NCBI RefSeq assembly: GCF_042453785.1
Contig: NC_091668.1
Coordinates: 2,806,501-2,870,500 of the forward strand
DNA: 64,000 nucleotides
Origin: Malus domestica
Lineage: Eukaryota; Streptophyta; Magnoliopsida; Rosales; Rosaceae
Direction: 5' to 3'
The translations under genes were made by a program, and so were the position numbers. The notes beneath the pieces are model-generated. The model searched no databases. It was not told where the DNA came from and saw nothing but the letters and a program-made list of their open reading frames with translations. Shown here one piece after another: positions 36,915-48,900 of this stretch (positions within the stretch are counted from its first letter, which is position 1; each line of letters starts with the position of its first letter).

Positions 36915-37140
36915 GACAACAAACCTCTTCACATCATTGATCCGAGAAGCTTCAACCATGTTGAAGCTAATCATGGTATTGTTATAAAAGATGACGGAAC
37001 GGTTGGACTGGATGAAGCCCATTCTGTTCATATCAGCTGCGAGTTTGAACACATGGTCAACATTCTTAGTAAATTATCCATGACCCTGAGGTCAGCAATA
37101 TGGACTTCATGGCATAGCATATCTTCAATCATGTGCTAGT
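36915..37140 (+). pseudogene. Second captured coding-like fragment, unidentified
   Basis: One frame stays open for about 75 codons (PLHIIDPRSFNHVEANHG, then GLDEAHSVHISCEFEH) and ends at a stop near 37139. It follows the SUVH-like piece in a different phase and does not resemble an SUVH domain I know. It could be exonic DNA from a second gene joined inside the element. Confidence 0.4.
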
Positions 37141-38673
37141 GTAAAAAATATATCATAGATAAGCAAATACGAACAAGTTAAAAAAAAAAAAGGAGTTCCG
37201 TCCCATCCCATGCATATACATTGTACCAAACAACAGACGAAATAAGGGTAAGTTAATCATTTAATATTTTGGTTCCGTTCCGTCATGTGTTTACCAAACG
37301 CAAAATGAAACAACCGTCTCGTTTCGTCCTGCCACTACTACAATATTAGCTTTAAGTGTCGGATGATGGTGGCGGTTAACGAGTCATTCTGTCAGATAAA
37401 AGATTTCCGACACATAATTTAGTGGATGTCGGATAAAAGTACATTTCTGTCGTATATAACCGACAGAAATTACTGTCGGATATTTACTGTCGGTTACAAC
37501 CGACACAAAATATTCATAACCGTCATGAATTTTGAATATTTTTTTTAAATAATATTTTTATATATTTTGGCGGTTTGGAAGTTCGTGGTGTCGGTTTAAA
37601 ACCGACAGAAAGTTACTACTTTATTATTTTAGCATTCTAGCCGTTATTATTTGAATGTTCTGTCGGTTAAAACCGACAGAAATTTAATAGTTTATTATTT
37701 TTATTCTCTTCTTCATCTTCAACCCGCAAGTTCATCTTCAAAAGTTTTTCAATTTCAGATTTCATTCTCTTCTTCATCTTCAACCTGCAATCTTCATCTT
37801 CGATCTTCAATCATTTTCTACTCTTCATCATCAATCTTTTTGTTTTCTTCATCTCATCTCACAGTAAGTTTTTCATTTCTTTTACTTTTATACTGTTTAT
37901 TTATTTCTTCATCAAGCAGTTCACCTTATTCTTCTCTTTATCTCATAGTAAGTTTTTAATTTTCTTTTGCTTCCATACTTTTATCTTCTATTTGTTTCTT
38001 CATCAAGCACTTCATGGCTTATTTTTATTTTATGATTTGATTTTGCAGGAGCTTTATTTAGGTGGTTGACTACATAAAGAGTAGATCGACGATAGAATTC
38101 TTCAATAGTTCAGGTTTTATTACTGAACTTCTTTGATGTTTAAATTGTTTGTTTAACTAGTAAAATAAATTAGGAATATTTGTGTTCCATTACCTTATTT
38201 GATTATTTATTTAGAGATTTTAATTTAATTAGTAATATAAATTAGGAATATTTGTGTTCCATTACTTTATTTGATTTACTTAAATTGTTATAAAGAAATT
38301 GAGATAAATATTATTTGTAAATATTTATGTTAAATTGACAATATTTAATATAGCATAAATTGGTAATATTTAGTAATATAGGTATATATTATGTTAACTA
38401 ATTAAATATTTCACTCTAATTGCTATGAGGATATACAAAACTTAAATTTAATAAATAATAAAGAGTGTAGATAAACATATTTTTGTTAACCTTTTATTGT
38501 TTTTTTAATTTGTTTTACTGTGATAGGTGTTGGAAATTAAATTGCAATTGTGATAGTTCGAGGTTGAAAGATAGGGATTGGAATTTCTAATAGTTATGCC
38601 TACATGATAGGGATTGCAAGATTGTAGGCATCTTAGTTTCAACGTAATATTTGCTCCCGTACAGTAGTAAAAC

Positions 38674-41600
38674 ATGGAAAAGAGTTGGTTGACAATATCG
38701 CGAAATTTGGAAGCGTATACAGATGGAATTAATTTGTTTTTGGATCAAGCAGTTGCGAATGGTGTTGGCCCCGATAAGTTTAGATGTCCTTGCAAAATAT
38801 GTTGTAATCGATATACTTTTGTTAGAAAAACTATTGTCGAACATCTTGTGTTGTATGATATGGATAAAGATTACAAAAATGCTTCGTGGCGACATCATGG
38901 GGAATCTTTCATGGGAGAGCAAAATATTGGGATTGGAGAAGAAGGTGTTGGGCCATCTTTTGAAACAGGAGATCAGTTGACTGGTATTCATGATGTTCTT
39001 AATGATGTATTTGTTCAACCATTAACGGAAGAAGGTATTAGGCCGTCTACTGAGCCCCTTTCTAGGGAAGGGCGTCCGAAAGAGGTCGAGACTTTTTTTA
39101 AGTTGCTTGAAGAGGCAGATCAGGATTTGTGGCTAGGTTGTAAGGAATTTAAAAAAATTGGAGGCAGTTGTAAGATTGTATCAGATTAAGTGTTTAGCAA
39201 GAATGCCGGACGGGATCTTCACCACGTTACTCAAGTTAATTAAAAAAATGTTGCCTGATGGAGATTGTTTGCTTGAATCTTGTTATAAGGCAAAAAAACT
39301 TATAAATGACTTGGGTCTTACGTATGTGAAGATTGATGCGTGTCCCAATAATTGCATAATTTATTGGAAAGAAGCTGCAGAGTTGACCGCATGCTCAGTT
39401 TGTGGTGAATCAAGATATAAAAATGTCAATGAAGAGGATGGCTCTAGAAAAAAAATCGCAGCTAAGGTTATGTGGTCTTTTCCTTTAAAACCACGATTGC
39501 AGCGGTTGTATATGTCGAAGCATACGGCTGAGCATATGAGGTGGCACGCAACTGAATGTCCTAAGGATGGGTTTATGAGACATCCTTCAGATTCTCCAGC
39601 ATGGAAGCATTTGGATAATTTATATCCGGAGTTTGGATCAGAAATTCGAAATGTTCGATTGGGGTTGGCCAGTGATGGATTTAATCCTTTTGGAAAAATG
39701 AGGTAAGACCATAGCACATGGCCTGTGGTGCTTTCAGTTTACAATTTACCTCCCTGGATGTGTATGAAGCAACCGAATTTGTTGTTGTCTCTGTTAATAC
39801 CAGGACCACGCAGCCCCGGTAAAGAGATTGATGTGTACATGCGTCCATTGATTGATGAGTTGAATGAGTTGTGGGAGGTGGGCACTCCTACTTATGATGC
39901 GTATTCCAACCAAAATTTTACGATGAAGGCTGCCGTCTTATGGACTATAAGTGATTTTCCGGCTTATGGAATGTTATCAGGATGGAGTACACATGGATAT
40001 AAAGCATGTCTACATTGCATATATGATAAAGAATCTATTTACTTGCCGGCGAGTCGTAAGATTTGCTATTTAGGGCATCGACGCTTTCTTCCTGCTGATC
40101 ATAGGTTTCGAAGGCAAACCACGACTTTTAATGGTCGACGAGAGCATCGTAGTGCACCAAGGCAGTGGACTGGTTTACAATGTCTTGAAGAACTTTGTAC
40201 TTTGAGATTTACTTTTGGAAAACCAAAGAAACATACTTCAGTTGGGCAACGTAGAAAACGAACTGAGAGCAGTACAAGTAGTAAGAGTCAGTGGAAGAAG
40301 AAATCTATTTTTTATGAACTACCTTATTGGAGGCATCTGTTGATTAGACACAATCTTGATGTTATGCATATTGAAAAAAATATATGTGACAATATAGTGG
40401 GAACATTGTTAGATATGGATAAAAAGTCTAAGGATGGATTGGCTGCACGTGCAGATCTTGAAATCTTGAACATAAGACATGGACAACATCCACGTAGGGA
40501 AGGAAATAGAACATTTCGACCTCCAGCATTGTTCACGTTGAAAAGAGAAGAAAAAACTGCATTTTGTGAAGTGTTGTCTACTATTCGGGTTCCCGATGGT
40601 TATTCATCAAATTTGTCACGATGTGTGCATGTGAATGAACGGAAAATACATGGATTGAAAAGCCACGATTGCCATATTTTAATGCAGCAGTTACTTCCGC
40701 TTGCAATACGTGCGGTTTTGCCTAAATCTGTTACTATGATATTATTAGAGTTGAGTGCAATTTTCAGACAATTGTGTAGCAAAAAAGAGTCTGAGGAAGG
40801 TTTCAAGCAATTAAATTCAAGAATTGCCTTGACATTATGTCAATTGGAGAAGATATTCCCGCCTGCATTTTTTGATGTAATGATGCACCTCCCAGTTCAC
40901 TTGGCAGATGAAGCAGTTATTGCAGGGCCTGTTCCATATAGATGGATGTATCCAATTGAACGGTAATTAACAAATTTTTATAAAATTTGTTAATTTATAA
41001 TGATAATTTTATTAGTAATTATAATAATTTGTGTTTTGTATTATAATTATAGGTATTTGCAAACACTGAAGCGTTATGTTCGTAATATGGGTCATCCTGA
41101 AGGTTCTATTGCTGAAGCATATTTGGTGGATGAGTGCTTGTCCTTTTGTTCCTTGTATCTTAGAGATGTCGAGTCTCGTCGCACTCGTAGAGGTCGAAAT
41201 GAAGATGGTATTGGACGTGGAGTATCTGGTGGGTTATCAATTTTTCACTCCAAAGGATGTTATATGGGTTCAGGAGAAAATGTGGAGCTTGAGTTAAATG
41301 TTCTTGATCAATGCCACAGATACATTCTAAATAATTGTGATGAGGTCAGCCCATTTAGAAGGTAAGAACATCTAGTCATACATCTTAATGTTTTATCAAT
41401 TTTCTTTATTTTGAAAAATTAGTTAAGCATATTTGAACCTGATTGGCTAGGCAACATGAGGAATTCTTGAAAAATCAACATCGTCGAGCAAGGCTGACAA
41501 TGCGACAAATCAAGGAACTAAGCAAGAAGGAATTTCCAGAATGGTTCAGGCAACATGTGAGTTAATATAACAGTCACATTATTACTTTTTTTTATATTTT

Positions 41601-42348
41601 AATTATGATGTGTTTATATTTGTCGTGTCAACTTATATGCTTTTACTTACTACAGATTAATTCAAGATGTCATGCTAATGACAACTTGATGTCTGAAGAC
41701 TTGCGTTGGCTAGCCAATTATCCTAGTAGGGTTGTGACGAAATATAAAAGTCACATTATTCATGGGTTCAGATTTCGTACAAAATTTGTGGACGATAAAC
41801 ATAAGAATCAAAATTGTGGTGTCTTTGTACCTGCAAATGTCCCTGGTGCAATTGGGCAAGTGAATTGTTATGGCAGAGTCATAGACATGTTTAAGGTTAG
41901 ATATTGTGGCCCTACCGAGGCAGGAGACAGGGGTCGAGCTGTGATGTTGTTTAAGTGCGAATGGGTTAATAGTGAAAGTCCAAGAGGTATGAAGACCGAT
42001 CAATATGGATTTACTTTAGTAAACTTCAATCGATTGGGATTTAAAGAGGATCATTTCATATTAGCTTCACAAGCATTACAAGCATTTTATGTGGAGGACA
42101 CAATTGAAAAAGATTGGCATGTTGTTGTTCGAACGCAACCGAGAGATTTATTTGACGTATTGGAGGATAATGATGCTCTTGATGATTATGCCATACCTGA
42201 TTTGGATGATCGTTTACTTGACAATGAAAATTTGCAAACAAGGGTTGGCGTGGAAGAGACTCATTTTCACGAAGTATTACCGTTGCTTACCCAGTTCCCT
42301 GATTTTGTCAATGCCGCCGATGACCTAACAGAAGATGAAATGGAATAG
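38674..42348 (+). pseudogene. TNP2-like CACTA transposase, disrupted
   Basis: The reading frame begins MEKSWLTISRNLEAY with the N-terminal transposase-associated domain (CPCKICCN), then the Transposase_21 core (KIDACPNNCIIYWKE, STWPVVLSVYNLPPWMCMKQ, LDVMHIEKNICDN), a DUF4218-like part (LPVHLADEAVIAGPVPYRW) and a DUF4216-like C-terminus (GFRFRT, CGVFVP). Introns separate the parts at about 40963-41052, 41363-41451, 41556-41655. Two lesions break it: a frame change at the A7 run 39151-39157 (one A too many to keep the domain in frame), and an in-frame TAA at 39704-39706, inside the conserved core. The rest is well preserved, so inactivation seems fairly recent. Confidence 0.9.
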
Positions 42349-42400
42349 TTTTATAATTTACTTTATGCTTTTTAAGTAATAATTAGACTATATTTAAATT

Positions 42401-42565
42401 TGTGTGGTGATTTTTATTTAAAATATTTTAGTTTATGTGGTAAAATTTAAAATGTTATTGAAAAACACAAGGTTTTTTTTTTTTTTTTTCTGTGTGGTGA
42501 TTTTCATTTAAAATATTTTAGTTTATGTGGTAAAATTTAAAATGTTATTGAAAAACACATGGTTT
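42401..42565. repeat. Tandem duplication of about 75-90 bp inside the CACTA element
   Basis: The block tgtggtgatttttatttaaa...ttgaaaaacaca occurs twice, at about 42401-42470 and 42492-42562, separated by a T-run. It lies in the 3' region of the transposase gene. Confidence 0.85.
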
Positions 42566-42584
42566 CATTTTTTTTTTAGTAACG

Positions 42585-42910
42585 TCCCTGTCGGATAAAA
42601 CCGACAGTGAAAGAAAAAAAAATTTGGACGGGATTTCTCCCGCGCCTTTGACTCAAAAAAATTAAAGGCGCACAAACATCGACGGAGGAAAAATTTGTGG
42701 CGGTTTTTGGAGTTTTGTGTCGGATAATACCGACACTAATCTAACATTCTTCAATGCGTGCTCTGACTTTTATATATCTGCCATCTGACTTTCATAAATG
42801 CGCCATCTGACATAGTCTGTCGGATTTTTTACTTACTGGCGGATGTAACCGACACAATGTTGAAAATATCTGTCGGATTGAAATTTCCTGGCGGTTATAA
42901 CTGCCAATAT
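42585..42910. promoter_or_regulatory. Internal cluster of CACTA subterminal motifs
   Basis: Between the two element genes lie at least five copies of the tgtcggata/taccgacac type motif, some as palindromic pairs (for example tgtcggataaaaccgacag at 42590). These match those near the two ends. The cluster sits just upstream of the second gene and could be its promoter, under the same regulator. Alternatively it marks an old nested or rearranged CACTA end. Confidence 0.6.
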
Positions 42911-43133
42911 TTGTTAACCTCATTTATTTCTCATTTTTACTTGGGCCAACTTCGTTGTCTCGTTTTCACCTCTCCTTCCCGTTTTCACCTCTCCTTCCCA
43001 TTTTCACTCCGTTTCTGTTCTTCTTCCCTTTCTCACCTTTTTTACTCCTACCCATTTTTACTCTGTTCTTCTTCCCTTTCTCACCTTTCTCACCTCTTTT
43101 TTACATCCTTTTTTTACACCTTTTCCCTGTTGC

Positions 43134-44956
43134 ATGGAGGAACAAAGTGAACGTAGGACCCACGGAGCTGCTATTCCAAAGTGGAAAGAGAGACAACTTT
43201 GTCTATTTGATTCGACAGGGAAATGTGTGAGTGAAAATGCCGCTGAGTTTTCGAAATTGGTAGCTTCGGAGGTTAAGGATCCAAGATTTATTCCATTGAA
43301 GAAGGATTGGAGGTTGGTACCTGAAGATGTTAAGGATGTTTTGTGGGAAAGAATTAAGGTATATGTTTTCGTTCGTACTTCTATAGTTGAATCCTATATT
43401 TCGGATTTGTTGAAACATGTTTGGTTTTATTAATGTAAGGGTATATCATTTTTCTAGATGAAGACTTGGATAGAATTCCAATGATTCGCAATATGACCCT
43501 CCATGTTGCGGATCATGCTTACAAGGAGTACCGTAACAATTTGAAAGCAGAGTATTACACCAAAAGACAAGGGGAAGATCGCTTAGAACCTCCCCCTGGT
43601 GTGGATGGTGGTCAGTGGGCTGAGATGTTAGCGTATTGGGATGATCCAAAAACAAAGGTAAAAAGCTGTGATCAGTTTTTTGGTGTTGTAATGTTGTCTT
43701 CTAATTTTTTTTTTGAACTCTCAGGAGGTGGCAGAGAAAAAACAAGTACAATCGGGAGTTAAAAACGATGAACCACATGACTGGTTCAAAAACGTTTGCT
43801 CGGGTCCGCGAGGAACTTGTAAGATTTGCTAATTTGTTAGCTATGTTGTGTATTTAATTTTTTGTATATAAACTGGGGTTAATATGTATTTTGATGTTCT
43901 CTTTTCACGGATTTAAAGAAGAGAAAGCATGGGAAGGAGCCGGATCCAATATCTTTTTTTCGAGCAACTCATACCCGGAAAGACGACTCATGGGTTGATG
44001 AATCCTCGCAACAGAGAGGGGTGAGTGATTTATAACTCTATTTGAATTATTTTTGCATTTGTTAGAACACATTGATAAAAATTAGAATCTCTTCTTTATT
44101 TCAAATTTGTTTATCTTTCGGTTTGGATTGATGAATCTGTTTTGAAGATTCTAATTTATTTTCGATAATAATTTTTTATTATTTTGTTGAAATATTGTAT
44201 TGAAAGACATCAATGGAGAGTCAAATTCAGTCTATTGTCGAGTCTGGGGAAGAGGACACGTCGGAGGTACGAACACAGATTTATGTTGAGCAGATGGGTT
44301 CTGAGACAAGGAATAGGGTACGAGGCTATGGTCATGGGGTGATACCAGAGATGGTGTCATATGCAAGCTCTTCAGGTTCCAGGTCATCCAGGAGTTCATC
44401 CAAAGGTGCTTTTGCCAAGGTGGTAGCTGAGAACAATGAATTGAGGAGGAGGGGGGAAGAAGCCGCCAGAAAGTTGGCAAAGGCAACGGTTGAGCTCGAG
44501 AAAACAAAGACCTCGCAGCAGCAGGCAATGAATCAGCAGATGTTGATGAATTAACATCAAATAATGTTGTGGCTTCACAGCATTCGGCCACCATCCAGCC
44601 TTCAGGCATCACAGCATTCGGCCCCAATGCAGCCACCTGCGCCTGTATATCCCATGCAACATATGCCTTTTCAGCCCCAGTATCCAACGCCAGTATATCG
44701 ACCGCAGATGACTTCTCCAGGTGGCGCACATATTTCTCAAGGTGGTTTCAATGGTGGATTATCATCGGGTTTCTTATCTGGGTTGATGATGGGTAGTTTT
44801 GATGGGGATGTGATGAGGTATTTGGAAGCACATGGGTTGGCAGAAGGTTTTGGATCACAGGGAGCATCGGCAGAAGGCGTTGGTTCGCAAGGAGGGTCGG
44901 TAGAAGGCTCTGGAGCGCAGGGTGGTTTGGGGGAAGGCTCGGGATCTATTGAATAG
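43134..44956 (+). pseudogene. TNPD-like (Ptta/En/Spm) second gene of the CACTA element, disrupted
   Basis: The frame starts MEEQSERRTHGAAIPKWKE and continues over several exons with WRLVPEDVKDVLWERIK, GVDGGQWAEMLAYWDD, SKTFARVREEL and FFRATHTRKDDSW, the usual order of plant En/Spm-type accessory proteins. The C-terminus is a coiled coil (about 44400-44540) followed by a Pro/Gln-rich and Gly/Ser/Glu-rich tail. An A6 run at 43737-43742 shifts the frame (one base fewer would restore the conserved reading), and a stop at 44552-44554 precedes the tail in another frame. The exon 1 to exon 2 junction cannot be joined in frame either. Confidence 0.75.
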
Positions 44957-45917
44957 TTTGTTGGTTTTCGTTACGGTTATGTCTGACACTTTTGTCTACT
45001 TTGACAAATGTTTTTTGTGTAGTTATGTAATATGGCGGATGCAGATGACCGTAGTTTAGGTTATTTTATATTTGACGTCTACTTTATGTGTTATGGCGGA
45101 TCCAAATGACATTATCAAACGTTATTTTTGAATGCATATTACGTTTTGTTATGAGCTTTTGTTTATTTTATTCATTTACTGAATTTTTTTTATTCATTCA
45201 GAAATAAAAAACTATTCATTTACCTAATTTTATTTTTTATTCATTCAGAAAAAAAAAAATAGAGTTGCGGATGTTTCGTTACGGTAAATTGTATATTTTT
45301 AATTTTTAAAAATGTGAATCCGACAGTAATTATTGTCGGTTTATACCGACATAAATTAATAATATCCGACAGTAATTTATTATATATTGTCGAATATAAC
45401 CGTCAGAATGGCTGTCGGTTTTCAGGAACTTTCTGTCGGAAAATTTATTTCCTGACGCTGGCAATTCTGTCGGTTAGTGTATCCGCCACTGCACCTAGTT
45501 TCTGTCGGATTTTTTATAATATCCGACAGTAAGAGTTGTTTTTTGTCGGTTATAATAACGACATTATTAAACGGTTTTGTAGTAGTGTGCGCATATCAAA
45601 CATAACACGGAACTTCCGTTCCATTTCATTCCGTCCCGTCCCGTTTGTGTACCATACGGTACCTAAACCCACCCTACCCAAAACGATGTGGTTCTGACTC
45701 GCGCGAATGGCCCAATGTTAGCGTACTTCCCAATGCTCCCTCTGTTGTCTTCTTCGCCACTTGGCTTCGCGCTGATTCGTTTGAACCTGTAACCGACCAC
45801 GGACGGCTTTTCGGAAACCTTAGTCCTTAAGTCTCGGATGAGCCTGAAACAAAAAGCCGAACAATCTTCTCGCAACCAAAATATCATCCGACCGGAGAAA
45901 AGTTAAGCACAGCAGAA

Positions 45918-48900
45918 ATGGATCTGAGAGAAAGCATCATCAACCAAAACGACTTCGCTCTGGGGCTGACGAAGCAGCTGCTTCAGACCGAAGGCAAGCA
46001 ATCGAACCTCGTGTACTCGCCGCTGTCCATCCACGTGCTGTTGAGCCTGATCGCGGCCGGGTCAAAGGGTCCGACTCAGGACCAGCTGCTGTCTTTTCTC
46101 CAGTCAAAGTCCACCGACCACCTCAGCTCCTTCGCCGCCGAGCTCGTCTCTGTGATTTTCTCCGATGGGTCCCCTAGCGGCGGCCCCCAGCTGTCGTTTG
46201 CAAATGGTGGTTGGGTGGACAGGCGTCTCCCTCTGAAGCCATCTTTCAAGCAGGTGGTGGAAACTTCTTACATGGCCGCTCTCACCCAAGTCGATTTTCA
46301 GACCAATGTAAGTTCCCAAACCCTCTGTCCTGTCGTTTCGATTTTTTTTTCGACGATGCTCTTGATCAAAGTCTTCTATTTTTTCGATGTGATTAGAGAT
46401 GCTTGTTCCTTTGTTGAACCTAAATTGTAGGCCTGCTTCTCTAATCATTACTGTTTGTGTTAAATTATTATTGCCAAGAACTAGATTAAGTTGCAGTAAT
46501 CACAATCAAGTAAAGCACAAAAACCTTTTCATATAAAAGCATTGCAATTCACTAACCTGATGAACCGCCACCTGAAGACGCCATGAATGCTGCAAACCGA
46601 TCTCAGTGCACTGTAACTCTTCTCCTATGATGCACGGATACTTCTATTAGGTCCCGTATCCCGTATCCCGTATCTGATACTTGATCGGATACGATACTTG
46701 CCCAATACTCTTGGATACTCGTCCGACACGTATCCTGGTTGATGGACACGAATTTGACATGATGGATATGCGTATCCTACATTTAGGATACACGTATCTT
46801 GCTTTTAAGATACATTTACACTTTCAAAAAAAAGTAATGAGGAAGAGAAAATTAATAGGAGACATCTATAATTGAAAGTTGCTAAATACAAAGAGCTTCC
46901 TTCTAATTAAAACCATGAATACGACTCTCACACTTCTTCTACTATATAAAGAGGATTAGATTTCGAACTTTCATTCTCTAACAATTCAAATGTACTTGAA
47001 TTTGAATGATGAATTATGTTTTAAAATGTATATTTTTGTTGCTATATACATTTTTATTTGCCGTATCCATAGCGTATCGTATCTTAATTTTTGGAGATTT
47101 TCCGTATCGTCGTATCGTGTCGTATCGTATCGCTGTATCCGTATATGTATCCATGTTTCATAGCTCTTCTCCTCTCTGTCAGATTATTTCAACCTCTAAC
47201 CAAGAATAGGGCTTAGTTCCGAAGAGAGCACTAATCCGTGAGAGTAGAGGTCACTATATATATATATATATATATATATAGGATCAAGGAACAAATATTT
47301 TTAGAAACATTTTTACACTTCTTTATTGCCTTTAGATTTTATAACATGCAAGAGTTCTTATTAATTCATTAAATGCTATGAATGCTTACGTGAAATTTAA
47401 CTAATATTAAAGCTAAAAATAATTTTTTTTTTTTAATTCGTAGCTGTAATCATGCAAAATGGGGAATGTGGTCTACAACCTCATTCTCCCCAACTCTACA
47501 ACTTCCACACTCGAATATTCATTAGGTAAGCAAAACAAAACCCTAAAATTTATATTATTGTTCATATAAGCAGGGTGATTAAATTATGTTTTGGAATTTT
47601 TTTTTAGTTTTGTCAATTCATGTATTTGACGGGTTCTTTTCAAATCTAACAAACAACCATCTCAATATGCAGTCCATGTGTTTCGATTGAAAATTTGTTG
47701 AAACATGGAAACGAAACGAGGCAAGAAAATCAATATCTAAGTTACAATCTGGAACCAAAAGCATACATTCTCATATGTACTGACATCAAAATGCAGGAAC
47801 GTTACATAAGCCACCCTTTTGAGTTCAATCGAGATTCGAAACATATGACAGCGTATTGAGATAGTTGTTTGTTTGATTTGAAAAACTAAAGTAGTAGAAA
47901 AATCTTCAAATACATGAACAGACAAAACTATATTTTGTTTCCAAATCCGAATTTAATCATCATACATATGCGAACAATAATATCAAATTTAGGTTTTTGT
48001 TTTGCTTGCCTAATGAGATTCAAGCATGGAAGTTGCAGATCTGGGGGAGATAGGAGTTTGCAGGCGTGGAGGTTGCAGAGACCTCTTTTAGGGTTTCTTC
48101 CTTTTTTATTTTTTTTTTAATTTTTTTTTCTTCCAAATTTTATGTTTTTATTTTATTTTTAATATTAGTTAAAATCTACATAAGCAGTCATAAGCAGTCA
48201 TGGCGTTTAATGAATGAATAAGAACCATTGGATGCTATAAAATCTAAAGGCTACAAAGAAGTGTAAAAATGTTTGTAAAAATATTTGTCCCTTAATCCTA
48301 TCCCTATATATATAGGCACATATATCTCCTTTTCATAACTCAATAAGGATTCCCTTTAAAATAAGGATTCCCTTTAAAATCCTTTTAGAAAACAACTTAT
48401 GTTTCCCAATTCAAATCAGTTTAATGTCAAAACAGAATCCTTCGTAAACAAGAATTAGTATACAACCTCTCATAAGGTTTTCTTATACCAATTGGACTTA
48501 ATGCTGTCAAAACATCCAATCTCATGTTCATACTCTTACTGTTTGTGCTTGTTCTTCTGCATAGCTTAGCTAGCTATTACAGAATCATATCGTAATTCGT
48601 AGATTTTTGTTATAGTACGGTCATCACTACGTTAATAGTATTGAAGTAACATGCAGGCTGATATATTATTGTTTTCTAACTTGTCGTAACTGTTGTTGGT
48701 GCTCAAGGCTGCTCAAGTGGCCTCGGGAGTGAATTCATGGGCTGAAAAGGAGACGAGAGGCCTTATCAAGGAGGTACTTCCTCCTGGGTCAGTTGACTGC
48801 TCAACCACGCTCATCTTTGCAAATGCGTTATACTTCAAAGGAGCTTGGACTGAAAAGTTTGATGCATCACAAACGAAAGAGCATGATTTCCACCTTCTCG

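Larger units (their letters stand above)
37333..45587 (+). mobile_element. CACTA (En/Spm) DNA transposon, 8255 bp, structurally complete
   Basis: The left end is CACTACTACAATATTAG and the right end is ttttgtagtagtg, its inverted match. A perfect 3-bp TGC duplication flanks them (37330-37332 and 45588-45590). Subterminal regions (about 37350-37690 and 45310-45580) are packed with direct and inverted copies of ctgtcggtt/aaccgacag, the expected binding sites of the element's own regulator. Inside lie a TNP2-type transposase gene and a TNPD-like gene, both in plus orientation and both broken. The element inserted into the outer TIR element. Confidence 0.97.
35611..45663. mobile_element. Outer TIR element with captured gene pieces, split by a CACTA insertion
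   Basis: The ends match as inverted repeats: left ggtactgtttggtacgtggg, and on the reverse strand of the right end ggtaccgtatggtacacaaa, then both continue into gggac-rich sequence. TAA flanks both ends (35608-35610 and 45664-45666), fitting a PIF/Harbinger-type 3-bp duplication. Without the nested CACTA element the unit is about 1.8 kb. It carries an SUVH-like piece (about 35850-36914), a second coding-like piece (36915-37140) and no transposase. The right end stops 254 bp before the serpin start codon. Confidence 0.75.

Noticed and set aside
37651..37959. Ser/Phe-rich 102-codon frame near the left end of the CACTA element
   Set aside because: It is a translation of CT/TTC-rich leader sequence before the transposase gene and has no family resemblance.
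44232..44729. A 165-codon minus-strand frame
   Set aside because: It is opposite the C-terminal part of the TNPD-like gene, where the plus strand has the expected coiled coil and tail.
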